Of a stretch of DNA of 64,000 nt, positions 25,735-35,580 are shown piece by piece; positions within the stretch are counted from its first letter, which is position 1; each line of letters starts with the position of its first letter. The stretch covers positions 2,232,001 through 2,296,000 of the forward strand of contig OY970326.1 of NCBI GenBank assembly GCA_963717155.1. The letters are read 5' to 3'. The translations under genes and the position numbers were made by a program. Under the pieces are notes generated by a model, which ran no database searches, was not told the origin of the DNA, and saw nothing but the letters and a program-made list of their open reading frames with translations. The stretch is from G963717155 sp963717155. GTDB lineage: Bacteria; Actinomycetota; Thermoleophilia; Gaiellales; JALYLC01.

Positions 25735-26382
25735 TCAGGCCGCTGGTACCACGTCGCCGCGGCCGAGCGCGATCGCGACGAGATCGGCGATCGCGGCGAG
25801 CGCTGCCTCGTCCGCGACGCCCAGGGCATGGGCATCGAGCCGGCGGCGCGAGCCGGGCACCGCGACCGAGGTCGGCGTGCCTCGCCCGAACCGCTGACCG
25901 AGCGTGTGGGACGCCGCGCGCCATACCTCTCCGGGGGTGCGCGTCGCGCACAGGGCCGCCGCCGCGCCGAGCGCCGAGGTGGCAGCCCGGCCTTGCTCGA
26001 GCGCGAGCAGCGCCTCGATCAGCGGCTCGGGTGCGAGCGGCGCGGGAGCCCTGCTTGCGCGACGCGCGGCGACGAGCAGTGCCCGGGGTCCGCACACCGT
26101 GACCGCTGCGCTCCCCAGGCCGAGCTCCGAGAGCGTCTCGGCCGGCAGCGGCTCCGCCGTCGGCCAGGGCTCGTGCAGCGCCTGTGCCGCGCGTGTCGCG
26201 CCGCGGCCGCTCCAGGCACGCACGCGGGCGCGACCATCGAGCCCGAGCGCGACGATTCCGGCCGCGTCGATGCGCCACTGCGCGCGTTGCGCATCGAGGT
26301 ACGCCCGCAACCAGGGGTCGGCGTCGAGGCCCTCCGCACTCGCGCGTAGGGCCTGTTGCGCGTGCAGATCCGTCGCGGCCAC
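25735..26382 (-). CDS. Hypothetical protein, Ala/Arg-rich
   Basis: 215 residues with no family I recognise. Alternating hydrophobic strands and Ala-rich helices (VALGLDGRARVRAW, AVTVCGPRALLVAARR) give a faint GAF-like impression, but no motif is decisive. GTG 26382 is preferred; the open frame reaches 26436 but that would overlap the divergent RidA start. Lies between the FAH operon promoter and RidA, orientation shared with the FAH operon. Confidence 0.55.
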   Translation of the reverse strand: MAATDLHAQQALRASAEGLDADPWLRAYLDAQRAQWRIDAAGIVALGLDGRARVRAWSGRGATRAAQALHEPWPTAEPLPAETLSELGLGSAAVTVCGPRALLVAARRASRAPAPLAPEPLIEALLALEQGRAATSALGAAAALCATRTPGEVWRAASHTLGQRFGRGTPTSVAVPGSRRRLDAHALGVADEAALAAIADLVAIALGRGDVVPAA

Positions 26383-26434
26383 GAGTCTAGAATCGACGGA
26401 AGCGGCTGTTTCCTTGACCCGGCACAATCCGGCC

Positions 26435-26824
26435 ATGCCGATCGAGCGCTACTTCACGGGTACGACCTTCGAGCCGCGCGTCGGGTATTGCCGCGCCGTC
26501 AGGGTGGGCGACCGCATCCTCGTCGCGGGCACGCTCGGCCTGACCGCCGACGGCGCGCCTGCGGGCGACGCGTACGGGCAGGCGGCAGCGGCGCTGACCC
26601 GCATCGTCGGAGCGATCGAGGAGCTCGGGGGCCGGGCGTCCGATGTCGTGCGGACTCGGATGTTCGCGATCGATCCCCAGGGCGACTGGGAGGCGCTCGC
26701 AGACGCGCACCGCGAGGCGTTCGGCGAGAACCCGCCGGTGTCGACGATGGTGGGAACCTCGGCGCTGGCAGTCGAGGGCTGCGTCATCGAGATCGAGGCC
26801 GAGGCCGACCTCGGGGTGCGTTAG
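26435..26824 (+). CDS. RidA family protein (second copy)
   Basis: 129 residues. FEPRVGYCRAVRVGDRILVAG, then VVRTRMFAIDPQGDWEALADAH and the terminal VSTMVGTSALAVEGCVIEIEAEA match the RidA/YjgF trimer fold. The active-site Arg region near the C-terminus is again altered (LAVEGCVIEIE), so imine deaminase activity is not assured. ATG 26435. Ends directly against the convergent LysR gene. Confidence 0.83.
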   Translation: MPIERYFTGTTFEPRVGYCRAVRVGDRILVAGTLGLTADGAPAGDAYGQAAAALTRIVGAIEELGGRASDVVRTRMFAIDPQGDWEALADAHREAFGENPPVSTMVGTSALAVEGCVIEIEAEADLGVR

Positions 26825-27709
26825 CTACACGGCACCGCCGAGCGAACGCCGCGCCGCCGCGCGCACGGCGGCGACGACCGGCGAGTCGCTGCCGCTGGCC
26901 CACGCGAGCGCCAGCTCGGTCTGGAAGTCGCCGCCACTGAGCGGCACGAAGCGCGCGCTTCCGGTGCCGGCGTGCGATGCCGGCAGCACCGAGACCCCGA
27001 CGCCCGCCTCGACCATGGCGACCATCGTCGCCGTCGCAGCGCTCTCGTAGACGACGTTCGGACTGAAGCCGGCAGCGCGGCAGAGCCCGACGACCTGGTC
27101 GTAAAGGCCCGGCCCGATCGATCGCGGGAACAGCACGAACGGCTCGCCGGCGAGCGCATCGAGCGGCAGCGATCGGCGACCCGCAAGCTGGTGGTCGTCC
27201 GGCAGCACGGCCCGCAGGGGCTCGACGCCCACCACCTCGATCTCGATCCCGGCGGCCTGGATCGGGGGACGCACGAGGCCCGCATCGAGCAGCCCGCGCC
27301 GCAGGAGGTCGACCTGCAGCGCCGTGTTGGCCTCCCGCAGTGCGATCTCGAGTGCCGGGGCGCGCTCGCGGAGCGCACGGACGAGCACCGGCAGCACGCC
27401 GTGCGCGGTCGACCCGACGAAGCCGAGCGCGAGCCGTCCCGAGGCGCCGGCCGAGACGGCGGCGACAGCGGCGGCGGCGCGCTCGGCCGCCGCCAGCGTG
27501 CGGCGAGCCTCCGGCACGAGCGCACGGCCCGCAGCGGTGAGCTCGACGTGCCGCCGATCGCGCTCGAAGAGCTCGGCGCCGAGCTCCCGCTCGAGGCGCC
27601 GTATCTGCTGGGAGAGCGGCGGCTGCGAGATCCGCAGCCGCGCGGCGGCACGACCGAAGTGGAGCTCCTCGGCCACGGTGAGAAACGCCCGCAGGTGGCG
27701 GAGCTCTAT
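26825..27709 (-). CDS. LysR family transcriptional regulator, apparent ATA start
   Basis: 294 residues. N-terminal HTH ELRHLRAFLTVAEELHFGRA and LRISQPPLSQQIRRLE, followed by a periplasmic-binding-like effector domain. The family-normal first residue falls on ATA (27707-27709), five bases after GAGG; an in-frame TGA lies six codons further upstream. The first standard start (GTG 27676) would remove the first DNA-binding helix. Divergent from an MFS gene that it probably controls. Confidence 0.83.
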   Translation of the reverse strand: MELRHLRAFLTVAEELHFGRAAARLRISQPPLSQQIRRLERELGAELFERDRRHVELTAAGRALVPEARRTLAAAERAAAAVAAVSAGASGRLALGFVGSTAHGVLPVLVRALRERAPALEIALREANTALQVDLLRRGLLDAGLVRPPIQAAGIEIEVVGVEPLRAVLPDDHQLAGRRSLPLDALAGEPFVLFPRSIGPGLYDQVVGLCRAAGFSPNVVYESAATATMVAMVEAGVGVSVLPASHAGTGSARFVPLSGGDFQTELALAWASGSDSPVVAAVRAAARRSLGGAV

Positions 27710-27733
27710 GAGACCTCGATCGACTCACAGACA

Positions 27734-27765
27734 GGCATTATTGGTATTGGAAGATATCACTGATC
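27734..27765. promoter_or_regulatory. AT-rich LysR/MFS control region
   Basis: The short gap between the divergent LysR and MFS genes holds an unusually AT-rich run including ATTATTGGTATTGGAAGAT and an imperfect inverted repeat GGTAT...ATATC. This fits a LysR-type box with overlapping divergent promoters; exact boxes cannot be fixed by eye. Confidence 0.35.
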
Positions 27766-27776
27766 GCCCCTACCGT

Positions 27777-28951
27777 GTGTCTGTGACGGACCGATCCGAC
27801 CGCATCGCGCTCACCGGGTTCCTGCTCGGGGCGACCGGGATGTTCGCGACGATGTACTCGACCCAGGCGATCCTGCCCGAGCTCGGGTCGAGCTTCGGCG
27901 TGGGTCCCGCGAGAGCCGGTCTGACGGTCTCCGTGCTGATCTTCGCGATCGCGCTCGGGGCCTGGCTGTGGGGGCCCCTGTCCGATCGCATCGGCCGCCG
28001 GCGCGCGCTGATCACCGCGAGCGCGCTGCTCGTCGTTCCCGCGGCGCTCGCGCCGCTCGCGCCGAGCTTCGGGCTCCTGCTCGCGTGCCGGATCGCGCAG
28101 GGGCTCTGCATGCCGGGACTGCTCACGGTCGGAGTGCCGTACGTCATGGCGACGTTCGGGCGGCGCTACGGGGCCCGGGTGATGGGTTGGTACGTGGGGG
28201 CGCTGGTCGTCGGCGGCCTGATCGGACGGGTCGGAGTGTCGCTCCTGACGGCAGCGGTCGGCTGGCGAGGCGCGCTCGGTGCGATCGCGCTCCTGCCGCT
28301 GGCCGCGACGATCGTCATGCAGCGCTCGCTCCCGTCGGAGGAGGCGCCGGCGGTGAAGCGCCCCGCGCTCCGCGTCACGCTCGCCGCTGTGTCTCGCAAC
28401 CGCACGCTGCTCGCCGCCACCGCCCTCGGCGCGGGTCTCTTCTTCAGCTTCGTCGGCATCTTCTCGTACGCCGAGTACCGCCTGCAGCGCCCGCCGTTCT
28501 CGCTCGGCGACACGGCCTCCAGCCTGATCTTCCTGCTCTGGCTGCTCGGCGGCGTCGGTCCGGTTGCGGGGCGCGTCGCGGAGCGGTTCGGCTGGCGGCG
28601 GGTCGCGATCGTCGCAGTGGCCTTCGCATCCTGCGGGGCGCTGCTGACGCTACCGGCCTCGCTTCCGACCATGTGCGTCGGCCTCGCGCTCCTCACGATC
28701 GGCATGTTCGCCGGCGCCACCTCCGCGCAGATCGGCGTCGCAACCGCGACGCGCTCGGATCAGGGAGTCGCGAGCGCGTTCTACTTCAGTGCGTACTACA
28801 CCGCCGGCGCGCTCGGCGGCTACATCCCCGGGCTCGCCTGGCAGGCGTTCCGCTGGGACGGCGTGATCGCGAGCGCGATCGTGCTGCTCGCCTGTGCGGC
28901 GACGGCCGGGTTGACGGTGCGCGCTCGGCCGAAGCCCGCCGTGGTCGCTGC

Positions 28952-28955
<4 letters not shown>
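27777..28955 (+). CDS. MFS transporter (YnfM-like)
   Basis: 392 residues, twelve hydrophobic helices. GAWLWGPLSDRIGRRRALI is the loop 2-3 MFS signature (Gly-x-x-x-Asp-Arg-x-Gly-Arg-Arg), with a second half that repeats the pattern (VGPVAGRVAERFGWRRVAI). YMATFGRRYGARVMGWYVG is typical of the drug or amino-acid efflux group including YnfM. Two GTG codons (27777 and 27783) are possible starts, neither with a clear ribosome site. Likely target of the adjacent LysR. Confidence 0.87.
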
Positions 28956-30151
<1,196 letters not shown>

Positions 30152-30175
30152 GTGTCCTCCTCGATTGCCCAGCCG

Positions 30176-31192
30176 TCAGGTTAGCTGTCGAGACGCATGC
30201 CAGGCAAGAGCCGCGTCCACACCGGCAAGTTCGGCACACGTTGCGAGCAGGTAGTCGCGCTCGACCTTGCTCTCGCGCGTGCGCGCCAGGCGGTGGAGGG
30301 CCCTCGGGCGCCGGTCGAGCCAGAGCTGGCCGCTCGTGGCCGCGGGCTCGGGGGCCGATGCGAGCCAGACGAGCGTGTCCGACCCTTCCTCGGGGGTGCG
30401 CAGGAGCGGGCCGAGCGCCCGCGAGAAGCCGGGCAGCGCCGCGCGGATTCCCGGCGAGTCGGCCCAGCCGGGATGCATCGCGTGCACGACCACACCGCTG
30501 CCGCGCAGGCTGTCGGCCCACTCCAGGCAGAGCGCCATCTCGGCGCGCTTGGAGCGCGAGTAGACCGCCGGACCGTCGAACGGCCCCTCCCTGCTCTGCA
30601 GGTCGTCGACGGCGAGCCGCTGGGTGTACATGCCGCCCGACGTGACGAACAGCACCCGCGCAGGCGCCGAGCTGCGCAGCCGGTCCAGTAGCAGCGTCGT
30701 GAGCAGGTACGGGCCGAGGACGTTCGTCGCGAACGTCAGCTCGACGCCGTCCGCTGTCTCCTGGCGCTGGTGGACGAGGACGCCGGCGTTGTGGACGAGC
30801 ACGTGCACGGGGTCATCGCGCTCGAGGATCCGCGACGCGAGCCCGCGCACCGACGCGAGCGACGACATGTCGCAGACCTCGACCCGCACGTCGGATGCCC
30901 CGGTCTCCTCACGGATCCGCGCCGCGGCGGCGATGCCCCGCTGCTCGTCGCGGACGACGAGCCTCAGCCGCGCGCCGAGCCGTGCGAGGCCGATCGCCGT
31001 CGTCAGGCCGAGACCGCTCGAGCCGCCGGTCACCCAGCAGGCCCTCCCGTCGAGCCGCTCGTCCAGCGGCCCGATCAGGCCGAGCGCCTGCCGGCTGACG
31101 AAGCCGATGCGCGAGAAGCTCCCGACCACGCTCGCCTCGAGCGCACGATCGACGAGATCGCCGAAGGGTCGCGCCGTTGTTCGGGCAGCCAT
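30176..31192 (-). CDS. Short-chain dehydrogenase, retinol-dehydrogenase/DHRS12-like
   Basis: 338 residues. After a 50-residue leader (RIGFVSRQALGLIGPLDERL), the SDR core has TGGSSGLGL (cofactor), VHNAGVLVH, FVTSGGMYTQ (Ser) and YSRSKRAE (Tyr-x-x-x-Lys), then HPGWADSPGI. The leader and PGWADSPG are typical of the DHRS12-like group. The Arg after strand 2 (VVRDEQRG) suggests NADP. Divergent from the LLM oxidoreductase gene with an 18-base gap. Confidence 0.87.
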   Translation of the reverse strand: MAARTTARPFGDLVDRALEASVVGSFSRIGFVSRQALGLIGPLDERLDGRACWVTGGSSGLGLTTAIGLARLGARLRLVVRDEQRGIAAAARIREETGASDVRVEVCDMSSLASVRGLASRILERDDPVHVLVHNAGVLVHQRQETADGVELTFATNVLGPYLLTTLLLDRLRSSAPARVLFVTSGGMYTQRLAVDDLQSREGPFDGPAVYSRSKRAEMALCLEWADSLRGSGVVVHAMHPGWADSPGIRAALPGFSRALGPLLRTPEEGSDTLVWLASAPEPAATSGQLWLDRRPRALHRLARTRESKVERDYLLATCAELAGVDAALAWHASRQLT

Positions 31193-31210
31193 GCTGGCAA
31201 CCTACGCGAC

Positions 31211-32140
31211 ATGGCGCGCGTGAAGCTCGTGCTCGTCCTCAGCGAGAACTGGACGCTCACCTCCCCCCGCGATCTCCGCTCGCTGGTGCGCGTCGCGATC
31301 GAGGCCGAGGATGCCGGCATCGACGCCGTCATGGTCAGCGAGCACATCGTGCTGGGCGCGAGCGCCGGCGAGGCAGGCCTGATGGCCAACCCGCGCGAGT
31401 ACGCGCTGCCGGGCAACCAGGATCCCGCGACGCCCTGGCCGAGCTCGCTGGTGCTGCTCAGCGGCATCGCCGCGGCGACGACACGCCTACGGCTGGTCGC
31501 CGGGGCCGTGATCCCGCCGCTCCGCCACCCGCTGCTGCTGGCTCGCGAGCTCGGCTCGCTCGATCTCCTGTCCGAGGGGCGGCTGGTGGTGCTCCCCACC
31601 GTCAGCTGGCACCGCGACGAGTACGAGGCGCTCGACGTGCCGTTCGGGTCGCGAGGGGCTCTCCTGGACGAGCACCTCGCGGCGTGGGAGGTGTTGTGGC
31701 GCGATACGCCGGCCTCGTTCGAGGGGACGCACTACCGCTTCTCGGACGTCTGGTTCGAGCCGAAGGCATACCGACCTTCCGGCCCCGTGATGTGGTTCGG
31801 CGGCAGCTCCGTGCACGAGCGCCTGCTCCGGCGACTCGTCCGCTACGGCGATGGCTTCAACCCGCTGGGCTCGCCGAGCAGCGAGGAGCTCGGGCGCCTG
31901 CGAGCGGCGATGCTCGAGGCCGGCCGGAGCCCGGACGAGCTCGAGATGGTCGGCGGCATCCGCGGCAGCTTCCCCGACGATGACAGCGTCGCCGACCTTC
32001 CCCGCGCGCTCGAGGCGATTCCCGGCCAGATCGAACGTGGATACACATCGATCTGCTTCAAGCCGAACCAGTACACCGACGACCTCGCCGCCGTCGGGCC
32101 GCTGTGCCGTGAGATCGTCCAACGAGTCGCGGCGCTGTAA
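31211..32140 (+). CDS. LLM class flavin/F420-dependent oxidoreductase
   Basis: 309 residues, luciferase-like TIM barrel. AIEAEDAGIDAVMVSEHIVLG near the N-terminus, TRLRLVAGAVIPPLRHPLLL and LGSLDLLSEGRLVVLPTVSWHRDEYEALDVPF follow the family order seen in F420-dependent members. Substrate unknown. ATG 31211 chosen because the longer frame upstream is a shadow of the divergent SDR. TAATG overlap with the next gene indicates coupling. Confidence 0.86.
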   Translation: MARVKLVLVLSENWTLTSPRDLRSLVRVAIEAEDAGIDAVMVSEHIVLGASAGEAGLMANPREYALPGNQDPATPWPSSLVLLSGIAAATTRLRLVAGAVIPPLRHPLLLARELGSLDLLSEGRLVVLPTVSWHRDEYEALDVPFGSRGALLDEHLAAWEVLWRDTPASFEGTHYRFSDVWFEPKAYRPSGPVMWFGGSSVHERLLRRLVRYGDGFNPLGSPSSEELGRLRAAMLEAGRSPDELEMVGGIRGSFPDDDSVADLPRALEAIPGQIERGYTSICFKPNQYTDDLAAVGPLCREIVQRVAAL

Positions 32141-33561
32141 TGGCGTGGCCGACCAGCCCGCCGAGCATCGCGGACCGAGGCGCCTACGCGTCGGCCGAGC
32201 CGCGGCCGTTCTGGCTCGCCGAGCTCGCTGCCCCGGAGCCGGCTCCGGCCCTGATCGGCACCACCGACTGCGACCTGTGCATCGTCGGCGGCGGCTTCAC
32301 CGGGCTCTGGGCGGCGGTCCACGCCAGGGCCGGCGATCCGGGCCGCGACGTGGTGGTCCTCGAGGGTGAGACGTGCGGGTTCGGCGCGAGCGGCCGCAAC
32401 GGCGGGTTCGCGAACGCATCGCTGACGCACGGACTCGAGAACGGGCTCGCGCGATTCGCGGACGAGCTGCTCGAGCTCGAGCGGCTCGGGCACGACAACC
32501 TCGACGGCCTCGTCGCGGATCTCACGCGTCTCGGCATCGACTGCGAGCTCGAGCGAACCGGCGATCTGAGTGTCCTGCTGCACCCGGCGCCGGTCGAGCA
32601 GCTCGACGAGGCGGCTGCGCTCCACCGGCGCTTCGGCCACGACGTCTCGGTGCTCGATCGAGAGGCGACGCGCGCCGAGATCGCATCCCCGACCTACCAC
32701 GGCGGCCTGCTCCAGCGCACGGGCTCGGCGCTCGTCCACCCGGGAAAGCTCGCCCTCGGCCTGCGGCGCGCCGCGCTCGAGGCCGGGGTGCGGCTGTTCG
32801 AGCACACGACGGCCAGCGACCTGCGCGACGGGCCGTCCGCTGTCGAGCTGATCGCACCACAGGGACGCGTGCGGGCGCGGCGGGTGATCCTCGCGACCAG
32901 CGCCTTCCCTCCCCTGCTTCGGGCGATGCGCCGCTACATCGCTCCCGTGTACGACTACGCGCTGGTGAGCGAGCCGCTCGACCGTACGCAGCGCGCCGCG
33001 ATCGGCTGGCAGGGACGCCAGGGTGTCAGCGAGTGGGCGAACCAGTTCCACTACTACCGCCTCACCGCGGACGATCGCATCCTCTGGGGTGGGCTGGACG
33101 CGATCTATCGCTTCGGAGGGCCCGTCGCGCCGGGGCTCGACGACCACGACGCCTCGTTCGCGCGCCTCTCGCAGCACTTCTTCACGACGTTCCCACAGCT
33201 CGCCGGGCTCCGGTTCACGCACCGCTGGGGCGGAGCGATCGACACCTGCAGCCGTTTCTGCGTCTTCTTCGGCACGTCGCACGGCGCACGCGTGGCATAT
33301 GCGACCGGCTACACGGGCCTCGGGGTCGCCGCGACGAGGTTCGGGGCGCGCGTCGCGCTCGATCTCGTCGACGGACGCGAGAGCGAGGCGACCCGGCTGC
33401 GCTTCGTCAGGCAGAAGCCGGTGCCGTTCCCGCCCGAACCCCTGCGCTCGCTCGGGATTCGCCTGACGCTCAACCGGATGGCGGCGGCAGACCGGGCCGG
33501 GGGTCGGCGGGGTCTCTGGCTGCGCGCGCTCGACCGCGCGGGACTCGGATTCGACAGCTAG
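32140..33561 (+). CDS. FAD-dependent oxidoreductase (DAO family, amine oxidase/PuuB-like)
   Basis: 473 residues. Rossmann dinucleotide motif CIVGGGFTGLWAAVHA at about residue 47, GFGASGRNGGFAN (the Gly-Arg-Asn-Gly-Gly-Phe of PuuB/OrdL-type oxidases), YAPVYDYALVSEPL-like segment and the C-terminal GYTGLGVAATRFGARVALDL that closes the FAD site. Oxidises a secondary amine or amino acid. Coupled to the LLM gene upstream and nine bases before an acetyltransferase. Confidence 0.88.
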   Translation: MAWPTSPPSIADRGAYASAEPRPFWLAELAAPEPAPALIGTTDCDLCIVGGGFTGLWAAVHARAGDPGRDVVVLEGETCGFGASGRNGGFANASLTHGLENGLARFADELLELERLGHDNLDGLVADLTRLGIDCELERTGDLSVLLHPAPVEQLDEAAALHRRFGHDVSVLDREATRAEIASPTYHGGLLQRTGSALVHPGKLALGLRRAALEAGVRLFEHTTASDLRDGPSAVELIAPQGRVRARRVILATSAFPPLLRAMRRYIAPVYDYALVSEPLDRTQRAAIGWQGRQGVSEWANQFHYYRLTADDRILWGGLDAIYRFGGPVAPGLDDHDASFARLSQHFFTTFPQLAGLRFTHRWGGAIDTCSRFCVFFGTSHGARVAYATGYTGLGVAATRFGARVALDLVDGRESEATRLRFVRQKPVPFPPEPLRSLGIRLTLNRMAAADRAGGRRGLWLRALDRAGLGFDS

Positions 33562-33570
33562 GAGGCCGCG

Positions 33571-34071
33571 GTGGACATCGACATGGCACGCGAGACCGAT
33601 CTCGACGCGATCACGGCGATCTACAACGACGTGATCGCAACGTCGACGGCGGTGTTCCACGACGCTCAGGTGGACGTCGAGGACCGCCGCCGCTGGTGGC
33701 GTGAGCGTCGCGAACGCGGGTTTCCGGTGCTGGTCGCGCGCGAAGGCGGCGAGGTGCTGGGGTTCGGCAGCTTCGGCGACTTCCGAGCCTGGCCGGGATA
33801 CCGGACCACGGTCGAGCACACCGTCCACGTGGCCGCGGCGCACCGGCGCCAGGGCATCGGTCGCCAGCTGGTCGAAGCGCTGATCCGCGACGCTCGAGCG
33901 CTCGGGATGCACGTCATGATCGCAGGGGCCGACGCCACGAACGAGGGGTCGCTCGCCCTCCACACCAAGCTCGGATTCGTCGAGGTGGGCCGGTTCCCCG
34001 AGATCGCGCGCAAGTTCGATCGCTGGGTCGACCTCGTGCTCCTCCAGCTCAACCTCGACGAGGAGTCCTAG
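33571..34071 (+). CDS. GNAT N-acetyltransferase (phosphinothricin acetyltransferase-like)
   Basis: 166 residues. ARETDLDAITAIYNDVIATS is the usual start of the PAT/YncA group; HVAAAHRRQGIGRQLVEALI is the acetyl-CoA binding loop (Arg-x-x-Gly-x-Gly) and MIAGADATNEGSLALHTKLG is the family's third motif. Acetylates an amine, perhaps related to the neighbouring amine oxidase. GTG 33571 with GGAGG ahead. Confidence 0.9.
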   Translation: MDIDMARETDLDAITAIYNDVIATSTAVFHDAQVDVEDRRRWWRERRERGFPVLVAREGGEVLGFGSFGDFRAWPGYRTTVEHTVHVAAAHRRQGIGRQLVEALIRDARALGMHVMIAGADATNEGSLALHTKLGFVEVGRFPEIARKFDRWVDLVLLQLNLDEES

Positions 34072-34072
34072 C

Positions 34073-34438
34073 TCAGGTCGCCTTGGCGTAGCCTCGAAGA
34101 CCGCCGAAGTCGAGCAGGACGCACGGAGCGTCTCCGACGATCCACGCATCGTGGCCGGGCGGCATGTGGAAGACGTCGCCGGGTCCGACCTCGAGCTCCT
34201 CGCCGTCGTTCATGACCACCCGCATCCGGCCCTCGACCACGTAGCCGATGTGCTCGACCTGGCAGCTGTCTGTGCCCGACAGCGGCTTGACGTGCTCGGA
34301 CCAGCGCCAGCCGGGCTCGAACGTGCCATGGCCGACCATGTGGCCCGAGAGCTCGACGAGCTCGATCTTGCCCTTGCCGTCCTTGAACTGACGCACCTCG
34401 TCGGGCGCCTCGAACCGCTTTGCCTGCAGTGGTGCCAT
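34073..34438 (-). CDS. Cupin domain protein
   Basis: 121 residues. GWRWSEHVKPLSGTDSCQVEHIGYVVEG is the first cupin box and FHMPPGHDAWIVGD the second; the metal-binding His set is present (EHV, VEH, GHD). ATG 34438 follows GAGGAGGAGAGG, a strong ribosome site, and is preferred to the upstream in-frame start at 34465. Downstream of the sulfurtransferase gene by 27 bases, same strand. Confidence 0.85.
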   Translation of the reverse strand: MAPLQAKRFEAPDEVRQFKDGKGKIELVELSGHMVGHGTFEPGWRWSEHVKPLSGTDSCQVEHIGYVVEGRMRVVMNDGEELEVGPGDVFHMPPGHDAWIVGDAPCVLLDFGGLRGYAKAT

Positions 34439-34465
34439 CGTCCTCTCCTCCTCGTCGTGGGTCAT

Positions 34466-35338
34466 TCAGGCCGCGTTGCCGAACGCGATCGGCAGCGTCG
34501 GGTCCGCGCTCCACTCGTTGAACGAGCCGTCGTACACGCCGTCGCAGTGCACGCCGATGCGTTCGAGCGCCAGCAGGGCGACGGTCGCCGACACGCCGCT
34601 GCCGCACGTGGCGATCAGCTCGCTCGGGGGTCGATCGGGGTCGATGCCGGCAGCGCGCGCAAGCCTCGCGACCGTGTCCGGCGACGCCCAGAGGCCCGTG
34701 GCCCCGTCCACGAGCTCCTGGTAGGGGAGGCAGCGCGCCCCCGGGATGTGGCCGGTGTTCGCCGTGCCCTGCTCGCCGAGGAACAGGTGCCGGGGCCGTG
34801 CGTCGACGAGCGCTGCACCGGAACGACGTGCGACCTCGACCTCGGCCAGCGTCCGCCGCAGCCGTGGACGCGGCCGTGCGATGAACCGCGCGGGCTCGGG
34901 CTCGACCGGCCGGTCGCTCTCGGCGCGCCCCTCCTCCCGCCAGGTCGTCCAGCCTCCGTCGAGCACCCGCGCATCGCCGCCGTAGAAACGGAACGCCCAT
35001 GCGACCCGTGCAGCGAAGATCCCGTAGTAGTCGTCGTAGGTGACGACGAGATCGCCGTCGGCGATACCGAGCGCGCCGGCGCAGGTCGCGAACTCCCCGC
35101 TGGACGCCACCTGTACCGGGATCGGGTCGTCCACGGCGACGAAGTCATGCTCCCAGTCGACGAACACGGCGCCGGGAACATGGCCCTTCCGATACTCGGC
35201 GCGCTTCGCGTGCGGCAGGGACGAGCTCGGATGCCGGCCGCGCACGTCGAGCACGCGCAATCGCGGATTCTCCAGGTTCCGCTCGAGCCACTCGCCGCTG
35301 ACGAGCGGCCCCGCCGGAACCCATTCTGTCGACGCCAT
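34466..35338 (-). CDS. Sulfurtransferase (thiosulfate/3-mercaptopyruvate, two rhodanese domains)
   Basis: 290 residues. N-terminal rhodanese domain lacks a catalytic Cys; the C-terminal domain has ATCGSGVSATVAL with the persulfide-forming Cys in a Cys-Gly-Ser-Gly-Val-Ser loop, plus the family phrase GHIPGARCLPY. The CGSGVTA-type loop favours 3-mercaptopyruvate over thiosulfate. ATG 35338 with GGAGAGCAG upstream. Follows the DUF1059 gene by 14 bases. Confidence 0.9.
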   Translation of the reverse strand: MASTEWVPAGPLVSGEWLERNLENPRLRVLDVRGRHPSSSLPHAKRAEYRKGHVPGAVFVDWEHDFVAVDDPIPVQVASSGEFATCAGALGIADGDLVVTYDDYYGIFAARVAWAFRFYGGDARVLDGGWTTWREEGRAESDRPVEPEPARFIARPRPRLRRTLAEVEVARRSGAALVDARPRHLFLGEQGTANTGHIPGARCLPYQELVDGATGLWASPDTVARLARAAGIDPDRPPSELIATCGSGVSATVALLALERIGVHCDGVYDGSFNEWSADPTLPIAFGNAA

Positions 35339-35352
35339 CGCTGCTCTCCTCG

Positions 35353-35511
35353 CTAGGCCTCTTCGGCCATGGCGATCAGGTCCTCGCGAGTGACCTTGCC
35401 GACCAGCTCGGGATGATCCGAGCGCATGTGCTCGTCGATCTCCGATGCTGCCTCTTCGACGGTCTCGCCGCGTCCGAGGAATCCGCACTGACACCTGATG
35501 ACCTTCGCCAT
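35353..35511 (-). CDS. DUF1059-like small protein
   Basis: 52 residues, easily missed because of its size. MAKVIRCQCGFLGRGETVEE, then a helix with EIDEHMRSDHPELVGKVTRE, matches the small DUF1059 family, whose role is unknown. AAGGAG sits six bases before the ATG. Codon third positions are GC-rich as expected for a real gene. It leads an operon with the sulfurtransferase and cupin genes. Confidence 0.8.
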   Translation of the reverse strand: MAKVIRCQCGFLGRGETVEEAASEIDEHMRSDHPELVGKVTREDLIAMAEEA

Positions 35512-35580
35512 GACAGCTCCTTGAGGCCCGACGCTACGGCCACGGGATTGCAGCGTTCTGCGATTCTCCTTGCAGCGACG

